Shown piece by piece: positions 17,323-26,979 of a stretch of DNA of 64,000 bases. Position 1 is the stretch's first letter, and every line of letters begins with the position of its first letter. The DNA is from DATATB01 sp036268995 (GTDB lineage: Bacteria > Planctomycetota > Planctomycetia > Pirellulales > PNKZ01), in assembly GCA_036268995.1 (NCBI GenBank), contig DATATB010000117.1, forward strand, positions 1 to 64,000, written 5' to 3'. The notes under the pieces were generated by a model. It had not been told where the DNA came from. It saw only the letters and a list, made by a program, of their open reading frames with translations, and ran no database searches. The position numbers and the translations under genes are program-made.

Positions 17323-20300
17323 TACCGCGCGGGGATGCCTTGCCAGCGGGTCCAGGCGGGCAGGGTCTCGCCTTTCATCAGCAGCGATAGGTCGTCCAGC
17401 AGCGAGCCTTCCTGCATGCGCGTGTCGTAGAGCACCAGCGACATGGCCCCCACCGTGCAGCGCGGGCCGATGTCGACGTGCGAGGTCTTCATGATCCGGT
17501 CTTCGAACAGGTGCGTCTGCACGGTGCAATCGCCGTTGAGCGCCGCGTCGTCGGCGATCTGGACCAGGTCGAACTCGGTCATGTCGGTGGTGTCCAGATA
17601 CACGCGGCGGCCGATCTTCGCCCCCAGTAGGCGAAAATACCAACAGAGGAAGGGCGTACCGCGGAGGTGCATGACCATGAACAGGCAGGCCAGGCTCTCG
17701 TGCATGGCTGTCACCAACTCGGTCTTCCACACAAACGCGCTCCACAGCGGATACTCGCTGGCCCGGTAGCGGCCCATCAACAGCCACTTCAAGCCTACGA
17801 CCATCACCACCGTTGCCATGCCGGCCGCGACGTACAGCAGCGGGAACAAGGCGGCCAGCTCGATGAATTCCAAATGTTCGTGAATCAGCAGAAAGACCGA
17901 CATCAGCACGCAAGTGATCATGATGAAGCAGGTCGAAGGGAGCGTGACGCGCAGAAACTCGATCGCTGCCCGCTGGCACCAGAGCTTGCGGCTGGGGTGA
18001 AACGTGGTCTCGTCGGAAAAGCCCTCGGCCTTGTGGCGGTGTGGCAGAAAGATGGCGGGCGAGCCGAGCCACGAGCTGTCGGCGGGCATCGGCTCGGCGG
18101 TTGCGACCGGCGTGGTCGAGAGGCAGCCGATCAGGCAGTTGTCGCCCACCGAGCTGCCCGGCGGCAGCAGCGCGCTGTTGCCGATGAACGATCGCTTGCC
18201 GACGTGCGTGCGGTCGATATGGATCCAGCCCTGGTCCACGCGGGCGGCTCCCAGCGACACGCTGTCGGCGATGAAGCCGTCTTCGTCGATCGATAGCAGG
18301 TCGGGCGAGATGAACGAGGCGGTCGAGACCTCGGCCCGCTTGCCCAACTTGGCTCCCAAGGCCCGATAAAACGGCGTCAGATAAATCGTGGCGTACAGCG
18401 GTCCCAGCACGTCGAGGCTCAACTCCATGAGCTGGTCGACGAACCATTTGCGCCAATAAAAGCTGCCATCGACTTGGTACGCGCCCGGCTGCACGCGGCC
18501 CAGCAGCAGCCACTTGATGGCGATGATCTCCAGGCACAAAAAGACGACGAACGAAACCGCCACGACGGGCGAAAAGACCAGGTAGTAATAGTAGTCGTCG
18601 AGGTAATTGAGGTGGTTCATCACGATCATGCCGGGAAAGATCGCCGCCACGACCAGGATCGGAAACAGCATGATGCCCAGGGCGTAAGCCACGCCGGCGG
18701 CAAAGCGGCGAGCGCGGCTGGGGACGTTGCGCTCAGCCGCAGCCGAGTGGCTGTCCTGGGCCTCGCCGGCCAGCCGCGCGGGCGAACCGGCCCAAGACTG
18801 GCCGGCGGGGATTAGCGCGCCGCGGCCCAGCAGTGACAAGTCCTCGAGCCGCGAACCGTCTTCCATCACGGCCCCGTCGCGCAGCACGCTGCGCGTGCCG
18901 ACAAAGCAGTTCTCGCCGATGGTCACCGGCCCGATCCGCAGCCAGCCGTCCTCGACCGAGCAGCCGCTCAGGTGGGCGTCGGTGCCGATGCTCGTGCCTT
19001 CGCCGATCGTGAGCAGATCAAAGGCCCCGAAATCGTCGCTGCCCAAGTGGACGTTGCGGCCGATCTTGGCACCCAGCAGGCGGTAGTAAATGTTGATCAG
19101 CGGCGTGCCGGCCAGATACGTGATCGGCACGGAGGCGTGAATCGCATCCACGAGCCACCAGCGGAAATAATACCAGCCCCACAGCGGATACCGGCCCGGC
19201 TTGTAGCGGCCGATCAGGATCCATTTGGCCGCTACCGCCAACACCAGCATGATCGGATACGCGGCGATGAGTCCAATCACGGCGCCAATCAGTGCCTCGG
19301 TGTACGTATATTCAAAGTCCACCAGGTAGGTGAACGCCACGTAGGGCGAGAGCCATTGGATGGAGAACAGGCCCAACACGAAATACAGCGCCACCAATTG
19401 CGCCAGGCCACAGCGAAAATGTTCCCACGCCGACGGCTGCCGCGGCTCGCGCGGATCGTGCGGGGCGATCGGCAACTGGTGTACCAGCGGCTCGGCATCT
19501 TCGCCGGCAAAGTGCCGGGCCAGGCGCTCGATCGTGGGATAGCTGTAGACGTCGAGCATCGAAGCGCCGGCAAAGACCGCGTCGCGCCGCAGCTCCGACA
19601 CCATCTGCGCCGCCACCAGCGAATGGCCGCCTAGATCGAGAAAAAAGTCGGCGTCGACCGAGACGGTCAGTGGATGAAATAGCCGGCTCCAAACTTCCCA
19701 CAACCGCTGTTCGAGATCATTCCGCGGAGCGATGCATTCACGCTCGCCGCCGGCCGGCTGGCTGCGCGGCGCCGGCAGCGCCCGGCGATCGACTTTGCCG
19801 CTGGGCAGCGTGGGCAGCGAGTCGAGCGTCTCGAAAAATGCCGGCATCATATACACCGGCAACCGCCCGCGCACGTGGGCCCGCAGTGGGGCTTCGTCCA
19901 GCGCCGCGCCGTCGTCGCGCACCAGGTAGGCCGCCAACTGCTGCACGCCCGGCGTATCCTCGCGCACGGCGACTGCCACGGCCCGCACGCCCGGATATTC
20001 CAGCAGCACCGATTCGATTTCCGACAGCTCGACGCGAAACCCACGCAGCTTGATCTGCGTGTCGGCCCGGCCCATGAACTCGATGTCGCCCGCGGGCGTG
20101 AAGCGGCCCAAATCGCCCGTGCGATACAGCCGCGGAGCGCAGTCGCCCGGCTGCTCGAAAGGATTGGCCACGAACCGCTCAGCCGTGAGATCCGGCCGGC
20201 CGACATAACCTCGGGCGACGCCCACGCCGCCGATATACAATTCGCCGACAGCCCCGGCCGCGACCGGCCGCAACTGTTCGTCCAGCAGATAAATCTTGTA

Positions 20301-21407
20301 GTTCGGCACCGGCCGGCCGATCGTGACCGGCTGGCCCGGCAGCATTTCGCCCCAGGTGGCAATCACCGTGGCTTCGGTCGGCCCGTAGGTGTTGACCAAT
20401 CGGCGGCCCGGGCGACTCCAGCGCTCCACGAGCGCGGCCGGGCAGGCTTCGCCGCCCAAAATCAGCAACCGAATTTGTGGGCAGCGGTCTTCCATCATGG
20501 CCAGCAGCGTCGGCACACATGAGAGCACGGTGACGCCCGCCGCGTCGAGCAACTCGGGCAGCGCCGGGCCGGCATGCACCATCTCGGCCGTGGCGGCCAC
20601 GAGCGTGGCGCCGGCAAACAGTGCCAGCCAGACTTCTTCCACCGAAGCATCGAAGGCGATCGAAAAGCCCTGATAAACCCGATCGTCGGGCCGCACGCCA
20701 AAGAGTTGAGCTTCGGCCCGCACCAGGTTCGTGGCGCTGCGATGCTCGATCTCCACGCCCTTGGGCTTGCCGGTCGAGCCCGACGTGTAAATCACATAGC
20801 ACACATCGGTGCTGGTGGCGGTCGAATGCGAATTGGCCGAGCCATCGGCCGGCTGCTCGGCGAGTTGCTGGCGAAGCTGATCGAGGCACAATGGCACAGC
20901 CGCGGCGCCGGCAGTTTTATCCACCAGGCTGCTGTCGGTCACCACGCCTTTGGCTCCGCAATCGCCGAGGATGTAGCCGATGCGTTCGGCCGGATAGTCG
21001 GGATCGAGCGGGACATAGGCCGCGCCGATTTTCAGAATCGCCAGGATCGTGACATACACGTCGGCCGAGCGCGGCAACAGCAGGCCAACGCGATCGCCAC
21101 TGACAATCCCTCGCTCGCTCAGCAGCGCGGCCAGGCGATTGGCCGCCTGGTCCAGTTCGGCGTAGGTCATCTGCTGCTGCCCACAAACCACGGCCACCTG
21201 CTGCGGCCGCCGGGCGGCTTGCAACTCGAACAACTCGTGCAGCAACTCGCAACGGGCCAGCGCCGCGTCATGCGGGGGGCCGCTGCGTGGATCCGGTTCC
21301 CAATTGAGCGCGGTCGCAATGCCGGCAACGGTTCCAGGCAGGTCCGCGGGAGGGATTTCGGTCCGTCGTAGGAGCAATGCTGCGTCCTCTAAAGCGATGC
21401 GTTGCAT
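17322..21407 (-). CDS. NRPS-like amino-acid homopolymer synthetase (Pls/PosA type)
   Basis: The 1361-residue protein has an adenylation domain (about 55-545). Its motifs are YTSGSTGKPKG (207-217), FSIAFDAS (the specificity region around Asp253), YGPTEA (341-346), YRTGDL (428-433) and Lys538 in PSGKVDRR. A carrier domain follows with Ser596 in LGGHS. After residue ~665 come three repeats of the plan 'two membrane helices - KWxLxGRY - LLGAKIGRxVxL - left-handed beta-helix', giving about six helices and three C-domains. This matches epsilon-poly-L-lysine synthetase (about 1319 residues), which joins one amino acid into an isopeptide chain without a condensation domain. No thioesterase or tailoring gene is nearby. 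The monomer cannot be read with confidence. Confidence 0.9.
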   Translation of the reverse strand: MQRIALEDAALLLRRTEIPPADLPGTVAGIATALNWEPDPRSGPPHDAALARCELLHELFELQAARRPQQVAVVCGQQQMTYAELDQAANRLAALLSERGIVSGDRVGLLLPRSADVYVTILAILKIGAAYVPLDPDYPAERIGYILGDCGAKGVVTDSSLVDKTAGAAAVPLCLDQLRQQLAEQPADGSANSHSTATSTDVCYVIYTSGSTGKPKGVEIEHRSATNLVRAEAQLFGVRPDDRVYQGFSIAFDASVEEVWLALFAGATLVAATAEMVHAGPALPELLDAAGVTVLSCVPTLLAMMEDRCPQIRLLILGGEACPAALVERWSRPGRRLVNTYGPTEATVIATWGEMLPGQPVTIGRPVPNYKIYLLDEQLRPVAAGAVGELYIGGVGVARGYVGRPDLTAERFVANPFEQPGDCAPRLYRTGDLGRFTPAGDIEFMGRADTQIKLRGFRVELSEIESVLLEYPGVRAVAVAVREDTPGVQQLAAYLVRDDGAALDEAPLRAHVRGRLPVYMMPAFFETLDSLPTLPSGKVDRRALPAPRSQPAGGERECIAPRNDLEQRLWEVWSRLFHPLTVSVDADFFLDLGGHSLVAAQMVSELRRDAVFAGASMLDVYSYPTIERLARHFAGEDAEPLVHQLPIAPHDPREPRQPSAWEHFRCGLAQLVALYFVLGLFSIQWLSPYVAFTYLVDFEYTYTEALIGAVIGLIAAYPIMLVLAVAAKWILIGRYKPGRYPLWGWYYFRWWLVDAIHASVPITYLAGTPLINIYYRLLGAKIGRNVHLGSDDFGAFDLLTIGEGTSIGTDAHLSGCSVEDGWLRIGPVTIGENCFVGTRSVLRDGAVMEDGSRLEDLSLLGRGALIPAGQSWAGSPARLAGEAQDSHSAAAERNVPSRARRFAAGVAYALGIMLFPILVVAAIFPGMIVMNHLNYLDDYYYYLVFSPVVAVSFVVFLCLEIIAIKWLLLGRVQPGAYQVDGSFYWRKWFVDQLMELSLDVLGPLYATIYLTPFYRALGAKLGKRAEVSTASFISPDLLSIDEDGFIADSVSLGAARVDQGWIHIDRTHVGKRSFIGNSALLPPGSSVGDNCLIGCLSTTPVATAEPMPADSSWLGSPAIFLPHRHKAEGFSDETTFHPSRKLWCQRAAIEFLRVTLPSTCFIMITCVLMSVFLLIHEHLEFIELAALFPLLYVAAGMATVVMVVGLKWLLMGRYRASEYPLWSAFVWKTELVTAMHESLACLFMVMHLRGTPFLCWYFRLLGAKIGRRVYLDTTDMTEFDLVQIADDAALNGDCTVQTHLFEDRIMKTSHVDIGPRCTVGAMSLVLYDTRMQEGSLLDDLSLLMKGETLPAWTRWQGIPAR

Positions 21408-21800
21408 GACGGCCGGATCCTGGCAGGAGTGCGAAACTCGATGCGGTTCAGCATTGAACCGCCACAGTCTGCGCTTGGTTACGCAGAGGCATGGACGAAG
21501 TTGTTGAAGTTACGGACTTTTAACGCTTTCGGCCACGGCAAATCAGCTAGCTTGCCACTGCGAGTTCCCCGCCGTCGGACCTGCACATGGCCTGCGTGCG
21601 AGAGTGGAACCGCACTACTTGGATTGTTGGCCGCCTTTTTTTGTGCTCAACAATGCAGGCGCCGGCGGGTAAGAGTCGACGGCAGAATCACTTACATTGT
21701 TTTGAACGTTCAGCGCCGTGTTTTCGCCTTACAGCCTATTCCGGCCTCGAACAGAAGTCGAAAGCCGGGCTTAACTACGAAACACAGTTACGAAGCAGTT

Positions 21801-21911
21801 GAACAGAAGGCCGCAAAGGACGCTAAGAAAGAGGAAGAGGGGACGAAATCAGTCAACTTGGACGGCGGCTTCTGTTCCGTCTTTCTTCGCGTCCTTCGCG
21901 ATCTTCTGTTC
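21801..21911. repeat. Long imperfect inverted repeat (GAACAGAAGG family), copy 1
   Basis: The left arm GAACAGAAGGCCGCAAAGGA and onward (21801-21832) is complementary at most positions to the right arm ending CGCGATCTTCTGTTC (21880-21911), around a 47-base centre. The same consensus recurs at 22665-22806. Confidence 0.85.
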
Positions 21912-22664
21912 AAACCGTTTTGGCTTTTGTAGGGATCTCCGGTCGCTGACGCTCCCGGCTCGCCGTAAAGCGCGCATAAAAAAGCTTTGGAATTTGACAC
22001 GCGGTTTGGGATGATGCCGCGTAGCTGGATCGGCCTGAGAGGAATTGCAGGGTTGAGAAGTGAGCGGGCGGCGAGCGGGTAACTTGGCTCGCCAAGCGCT
22101 TGGACGACGCGCAGGGCCCTACGCCTTTTTGGCGAGCGCCCTGGTGGCAACTTGTTGCCCCTCTCTCTCCGGCTGCCGGATGAATCGTTAACATTCGCCC
22201 GGCCGCGGGGGTCGTGCCGATTCGGGAGTCGGTCAAGCTGGTTTGTGAGCGTAGCGCGCCAGGCTCATGGGCAATTGAGTCGGACGCGGTTCCGCTGGCA
22301 GACCCACGTGCCGTAATTGTCCCGGCGCGCCGCTGGCTGGCCACTGGTCGCAGTGTTAGGTGTCCTGAAGAAAAACGGCCCACCACCGTGACCGGCGTCG
22401 CCTGCCTGGCATCCACTAACCTATACGCCTGGCGATGCCAATAGGAGGCGCCGCCCGGCACCCCCACCAAGAACAAGCCGCCGGTAGGCGGCAGCCAGCG
22501 GCGCCCAAATTTTTTTTTCGCGCGCTTCTCCCAGGCGATACTCTGCGCCGAGCGTGCGCACTGGGGTGCGTACCCTACGTCCTGCGAGAGTGCGACCGTA
22601 GGAATCGACGGCCATTGGGAATGACGAAGCAATTGAACAGCCTTCGAGCCCTGAGCCTCAGGCC

Positions 22665-22806
22665 GAAGGGAAGGGCGCGAAGAGCGCTAAGAAAGAAGCA
22701 AAAGAACTAGCGGCAGGAATGCTGGCGAGTGGGCCAGCGGCGACACTTTTTCGTTGTTCCGGCCCCGTCTTTCTCCCTTCTCTGCGTACTTTGCGACCTT
22801 CTGTTC
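22665..22806. repeat. Long imperfect inverted repeat (GAACAGAAGG family), copy 2
   Basis: The left arm (22665-22699, with CGCTAAGAAAGAAG) and the right arm (22769-22806, ending CTTTGCGACCTTCTGTTC) are diverged versions of the arms at 21801-21911. The left arm has lost the GAACAG end. It lies about 190 bases before the aldolase start. Confidence 0.75.
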
Positions 22807-22991
22807 AAACTGTTTTTGGAATCGCTATGGACGTGCTGCCGGCTGTCGGCCTGGCGGTGCCATTGCGACGCCCAATCGACAGGGGATGGGGCTTTCGGGT
22901 ACGATTTCGGGCAGGGCGGGGCTGGCGAAGCGGGATTGGCCGGCCGAGGAGTCATTGATGCCCAGTTTCCCTTCTTGAAAGCCATCCGACC

Positions 22992-24056
22992 ATGCTTGCC
23001 AATATCGAAAAAGCGCTGGGTGAAAAATCGCGTTTCCTGCTGGGCTTCGACAAGCCGAAAATTCCCGCCAGCCGGCTGCACCTGCCGGGGCCCGACTTTG
23101 TGGACCGCATCTTTCAGCCGTCGGCCCGCAATAACCGGGTGCTGGCCAATCTCGAGCGGATGATCGGTCACGGCCGCCTGGCCGATACCGGTTATTTGTC
23201 GATCCTGCCGGTGGACCAGGGGGTCGAGCATTCGGCCGGGGCCAGCTTTGCCAAGAATCCCGACTACTTCGATCCGGAAAACATCGTCAAGCTGGCGATC
23301 GAAGGGGGCTGCAATGCCGTGGCTTCGACTTTCGGTGTGCTGGGAAGCGTGGCCCGCCGCTACGCCCACAAGATTCCGTTCCTGGTAAAGATCAACCACA
23401 ACGAGCTGCTGACGTACCCCAACAAGGCCGACCAGATCCTGTTCGGCACGCTGCGCGAAGCCGCCGAAATGGGCGCCGCCGCGGTCGGGGCCACGATTTA
23501 TTTCGGCTCGGCCGAGAGCAGCCGGCAGATCGTCGAAATCAGCCAGGCCTTCTCCCAAGCCCACGAGATGGGCATGGCCACCGTGCTCTGGTGCTACCTG
23601 CGCAACAACGCCTTTAAGCAGGACAAGGACTACCACGTGTCGGCCGATCTCACCGGCCAGGCCAATCACTTGGGCTGCACGATCCAGGCCGACATCATCA
23701 AGCAGAAACTGCCCGAAAACAACGGCGGCTTCAAGGCGCTGAACACGGGCAACAGCAGCTACGGCAAGCTCGACGAACGGATCTACACCGAGCTGACCAG
23801 CGACCATCCGATCGACCTGTGCCGTTACCAGGTGGCCAACTGCTATATGGGCCGCGCCGGGCTGATCAATAGCGGCGGCGCGTCGGGCAAGAACGATTTT
23901 GCCGAAGCCGTGGCCACCGCCGTGATCAACAAGCGCGCCGGCGGCATGGGTTTGATCTCCGGACGCAAGGCGTTTCAGCGGCCGCTGAAAGAAGGCGTCG
24001 AACTGCTGAATACCATCCAGGACGTCTATCTCTGCAAAGAAGTGACCGTAGCCTAA
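22992..24056 (+). CDS. fbaB: Class I fructose-bisphosphate aldolase (DhnA/FbaB type)
   Basis: The 354-residue protein matches the bacterial archaeal-type class I aldolase. It has SILPVDQGVEHSAGASF (about 70-86), FLVKINHNELL, GATIYFGS and QADIIKQKLPENNGG. Lys237 of the last block is at the same position as the Schiff-base Lys of E. coli FbaB. It splits fructose 1,6-bisphosphate into two triose phosphates, or works in reverse in gluconeogenesis, without a metal. It stands alone between non-coding stretches, so it is probably monocistronic. Length and motifs are normal. Confidence 0.95.
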   Translation: MLANIEKALGEKSRFLLGFDKPKIPASRLHLPGPDFVDRIFQPSARNNRVLANLERMIGHGRLADTGYLSILPVDQGVEHSAGASFAKNPDYFDPENIVKLAIEGGCNAVASTFGVLGSVARRYAHKIPFLVKINHNELLTYPNKADQILFGTLREAAEMGAAAVGATIYFGSAESSRQIVEISQAFSQAHEMGMATVLWCYLRNNAFKQDKDYHVSADLTGQANHLGCTIQADIIKQKLPENNGGFKALNTGNSSYGKLDERIYTELTSDHPIDLCRYQVANCYMGRAGLINSGGASGKNDFAEAVATAVINKRAGGMGLISGRKAFQRPLKEGVELLNTIQDVYLCKEVTVA

Positions 24057-24613
24057 CGCTGCACGAATGATGACGATGGTGTTAGCGCCCGGCAAATCCG
24101 ACGGCGGCGATCGTAACAGAACCTGAATAGCCTCACGATGCGCCCACAGGGCGGAGATTGTTGGCTGGTCGATCGTCGAAAGTTGCCACGAATTCTAGCG
24201 GCCCCCCCCTTGATAATTGTTGCAAACGCCGGCCGAACGGCATAAGTTCGTCGGTTACCGTCTCCTCTTGCATCTCTGAATGCACCCGGTCCGGGGCTAG
24301 CCGGTAGTGGTGCAGCGCCTACGTTTTCGGCATGCAGCGCAACCGGCACACATCTGATCACATGAGTCACGTAGGCGAAGTCTCGGCGGAGTTGGGGCGC
24401 CCTTGACTTGCGGCCGCTCGTTGGACGGCCGAATCGCATGGGTTGCGCAATCCGCATGATGGAACGTTCCATGGCGACAGTCTCGACCGAACCCGCGACG
24501 CTCACGATCGAGAAGAACCTCGGCCGGCTCGCGGCCGGACGATCGCATTGCTGGCGATTGTCAGAAGGGGCGTACGTGCCCCATCACGTACTACAACATT
24601 AAAGGAGCCGCCC
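24057..24613. other. Intergenic region without recognised gene
   Basis: This stretch lies between the aldolase and the SnoaL-like gene. A plus-strand frame is open from 24443 into the next gene, but its first 57 codons are not protein-like. No hairpin terminator with a T-run was seen after the aldolase. Nothing else could be supported. Confidence 0.5.
24601..24607 (+). promoter_or_regulatory. Ribosome binding site fixing the start at 24614
   Basis: AAAGGAG with a 6-base spacer to ATG 24614. It decides this start over the in-frame ATG at 24443. Confidence 0.8.
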
Positions 24614-25522
24614 ATGAGGCGAATTGCGGTGATCTGCCTGGCCATTTGCGCCTTAACGGCCGGAGTCGTGGAGCTGACAGCCAAGGACGAGCCATCCGGC
24701 GCTGAGCCCAGCGACGAAACGAAAATCCGGCAAGCGGTCGCCGCGTATGTCGAGGCCTTCAACCAGCATGATAGCGCGGCGCTGGCCAGGTTCTGGTCGC
24801 CCGAGGCCGTATATCTCGACCGAGTGACGGGCGTGGAAGCCACTGGGCGGGAAGCCATCGCCAAACAATTCGAAGCGTTGTTCGAGCATCAACCTGAAGT
24901 CCGGCTGTCAGTCAGCACCGAATCGATCGGTTTGCTTTCGCCCAGCGTAGCGGTGGAGCACGGCACTTCGAAGTTGCTCGTTCCCAAGGAGGAACCGGAC
25001 GAAATCAACTACACCGCCGTGTATGTCAAACGCGACGGCCAGTGGCTACTCGACCGCGTCAGTGACGATGAAAAAAAATCGCCCCCATCGCATTACGAGC
25101 AGCTCAAGGTGCTCGAGTGGATGGTCGGCAAATGGGTCGACGACGAAGGCGACGACGTAGACGCCGAGGGCGAGTGCAACTGGTCCAAGAACCGGAACTT
25201 TCTCGTGCGCAGCTATGCGCTTTCCGTTCGCGACCAGATCAACATGTCGGGAATGCAGGTGATCGGTTGGGATCCGGCCGCGAAGGCCATCCGCTCTTGG
25301 ACGTTCGACTCGGACGGTACGTTTGCCGAAGCCACTTGGACCCGCAAAGGTGATTCCTGGTTCGTGCGTAACACCGGCGTCGTGGCCGATGGCCGCCGGG
25401 CCTCGATGGTCAACGTCATCAAGCCGGTGGATGAAAACACGTTCACCTGGCAGACGATCGAGCGCACGGTGGGCGGCGAGTTGCTGCCCAACATCGACGA
25501 AGTAGCCATTGTGCGCAAGTAG
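24614..25522 (+). CDS. Secreted SnoaL-like (DUF4440-type) protein with C-terminal DUF1579-like domain
   Basis: The 302-residue protein has a signal peptide (residues 1-22) and then a SnoaL/NTF2-like fold. That fold shows 'IRQAVAAYVEAFNQHDSAALARFWSPEAVYLD', 'GREAIAKQFEALF' and 'YVKRDGQWLLDRV', ending near residue 160. The second half ('LEWMVGKWVDDEG...WTFDSDGTFAEATW...') resembles the beta-barrel-like DUF1579 family. Such two-domain exported proteins are frequent in planctomycetes, and no reaction is known. It is followed 67 bases later by a Gly-rich secreted protein on the same strand, and the two may be co-transcribed. Confidence 0.8.
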   Translation: MRRIAVICLAICALTAGVVELTAKDEPSGAEPSDETKIRQAVAAYVEAFNQHDSAALARFWSPEAVYLDRVTGVEATGREAIAKQFEALFEHQPEVRLSVSTESIGLLSPSVAVEHGTSKLLVPKEEPDEINYTAVYVKRDGQWLLDRVSDDEKKSPPSHYEQLKVLEWMVGKWVDDEGDDVDAEGECNWSKNRNFLVRSYALSVRDQINMSGMQVIGWDPAAKAIRSWTFDSDGTFAEATWTRKGDSWFVRNTGVVADGRRASMVNVIKPVDENTFTWQTIERTVGGELLPNIDEVAIVRK

Positions 25523-25589
25523 CGCCTCAGTGGACAGCCAGTCTGCTCGTGACGGACATCCGACCATTCTGAAATCATCCAGGTGACTT

Positions 25590-26966
25590 ATGAAGCGCAC
25601 ACTAACCTGCTTGCTGGTATTGGCCATTGTTGGGATCGGAGCAGCCAATTATTTGTTGGCTCGCGGAGGAGGCCGCGGCGGCGGCGGTGGTGGTGGTGGT
25701 CGAGGCGGAGGAGGTGGCGGAATGGGAAGTTTTGGCGGCGGATATGGCGGTGGCGGCGGTCATCAGGGTGGATATGGCGGCGGCGGTAACCGCGGCGGTT
25801 ACGGGGGTGGAATGTCCCGGCCGGCGGCACCGGCAACCAGGCCTGGACCCGCGCCCGGTGCAGGAAACTACGGCGGTCGACCCGGAACCGGCGCTATTGG
25901 AAACCGACCGGCGGGTGGAGTGGGCCGGCCGGGCGTTGCCGGCGGGCCAGCCGGCCGACCCGGCGGAGTGCAGCCTGGCGGCCGTCCCACGGCCGGGCAG
26001 GTGAACAATTTCATGAATGTCCCGCGGCCGGCGACGGGCGCGATCGGCGGCGCGCGGCCCGGCGGCGCCGCCGCCGACTTTCTCCAGGGAGGCGGAGGCG
26101 TGGCTTCGCAGCTTCCAGCGGGAGGCGGTGTCGCCTCACAACGCCCGTCGGGCGCCGGGGGGAATCGGCCGTCGCAGCTCCCCTCGGGCATCGGCTCCGG
26201 CGCTCGCCCTGGCGCCGGCGCCATCGCCGCGGGACGAGGCAACCTGGCCGGTAATCGCCCGCAGCGCATCGATAATCGTCAACAGCGACAACAGGATCGC
26301 ACTTCGCGTCGCGACGAGATTCGCGACCAGGTCCGCCACGACCATCCCTGGATGGACTTCTGGGGCGATCATCCCGGTTGGGCCGCAATGCGGATCACGC
26401 GACCCTATCGTTGGGCCACCTGGGCCGCGGTCAGCGGCTGGGTTGGCGGCTACGGTTGGAGCAGCGCGAGCCCGTACGCCTATGGCGAGAATGTTTATTA
26501 TGCCGACGACCAGGTGTATTACGGCGACCAGCCCGTCGCGACGGCCGAGCAATACACGCAGCAGGCGGAGGCGGTGATCAACAGTGCCCCGCAAATCCAG
26601 CCTGAAAATACGCAGTGGATGCCGCTGGGCGTGTTTGCGCTAACGCAGGATGGGCAGGCCAAAGGCGTTTCGCCAACCCTCTACATGCAACTGGCGCTCA
26701 GCAAAGAGGGAGTCATCTCGGGCACCATGAATAATACGGCCACCAGCCAGACGCAAACGCTCGAAGGCATGGCCGACAAAGTCAGCCAGCGCGCGGCTTG
26801 GACCGTGGCCGGGCAGCGGCGGCCGATCATGGAAACCGGAATCTCAAACCTAACCGAGGACACTGCACCGGCGCTGATCCACTTTGCCGACGGGCAGACG
26901 CAACAATGGCTGCTGGTGCGGCTGGAAGAGCCGGCTCAGCCGAGTCCGCCGCCCAAACCGAACTGA
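25590..26966 (+). CDS. Secreted Gly/Pro-rich surface protein
   Basis: The 458-residue product has a hydrophobic leader (residues 5-24). A Gly/Arg-rich low-complexity region follows to about residue 235 (GGGRGGGGG and GRPGGVQPGGRP types). Next is 'DEIRDQVRHDHPWMDFWGDHPGWAAMRITRPYRWATW' style sequence, then a Tyr-rich segment (YADDQVYYGDQ). The C-terminal domain of about 130 residues (from WMPLGVFALTQ) looks folded. Planctomycete proteins of this layout are often labelled 'mu-protocadherin-like', a low-information name. It is probably cell-envelope located. An AGGTGA site lies close before the ATG. It converges on the kinase gene with a 13-base gap. Confidence 0.75.
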   Translation: MKRTLTCLLVLAIVGIGAANYLLARGGGRGGGGGGGGRGGGGGGMGSFGGGYGGGGGHQGGYGGGGNRGGYGGGMSRPAAPATRPGPAPGAGNYGGRPGTGAIGNRPAGGVGRPGVAGGPAGRPGGVQPGGRPTAGQVNNFMNVPRPATGAIGGARPGGAAADFLQGGGGVASQLPAGGGVASQRPSGAGGNRPSQLPSGIGSGARPGAGAIAAGRGNLAGNRPQRIDNRQQRQQDRTSRRDEIRDQVRHDHPWMDFWGDHPGWAAMRITRPYRWATWAAVSGWVGGYGWSSASPYAYGENVYYADDQVYYGDQPVATAEQYTQQAEAVINSAPQIQPENTQWMPLGVFALTQDGQAKGVSPTLYMQLALSKEGVISGTMNNTATSQTQTLEGMADKVSQRAAWTVAGQRRPIMETGISNLTEDTAPALIHFADGQTQQWLLVRLEEPAQPSPPPKPN

Positions 26967-26979
26967 GATGCCCAAACTG

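Larger units (their letters stand above)
21408..22991. other. Repeat-rich non-coding region
   Basis: About 1.6 kb between the NRPS-like gene (minus) and the aldolase (plus). It holds two long imperfect inverted repeats (21801-21911 and 22665-22806) built from the same consensus. It also holds a 'GGTCGCTGACGCTCCCGGCTCG' stretch near 21941-21963 that looks like a dispersed repeat. The open frames here, including a 240-codon one at 21910-22632 (minus), have no protein-like composition. Promoters for the flanking genes are expected at the two ends, but none was recognised. Confidence 0.6.

Noticed and set aside
21910..22632. 240-codon minus-strand frame in the repeat region
   Set aside because: Composition is not protein-like, it has no ribosome binding site, and part of it lies in dispersed repeat sequence.
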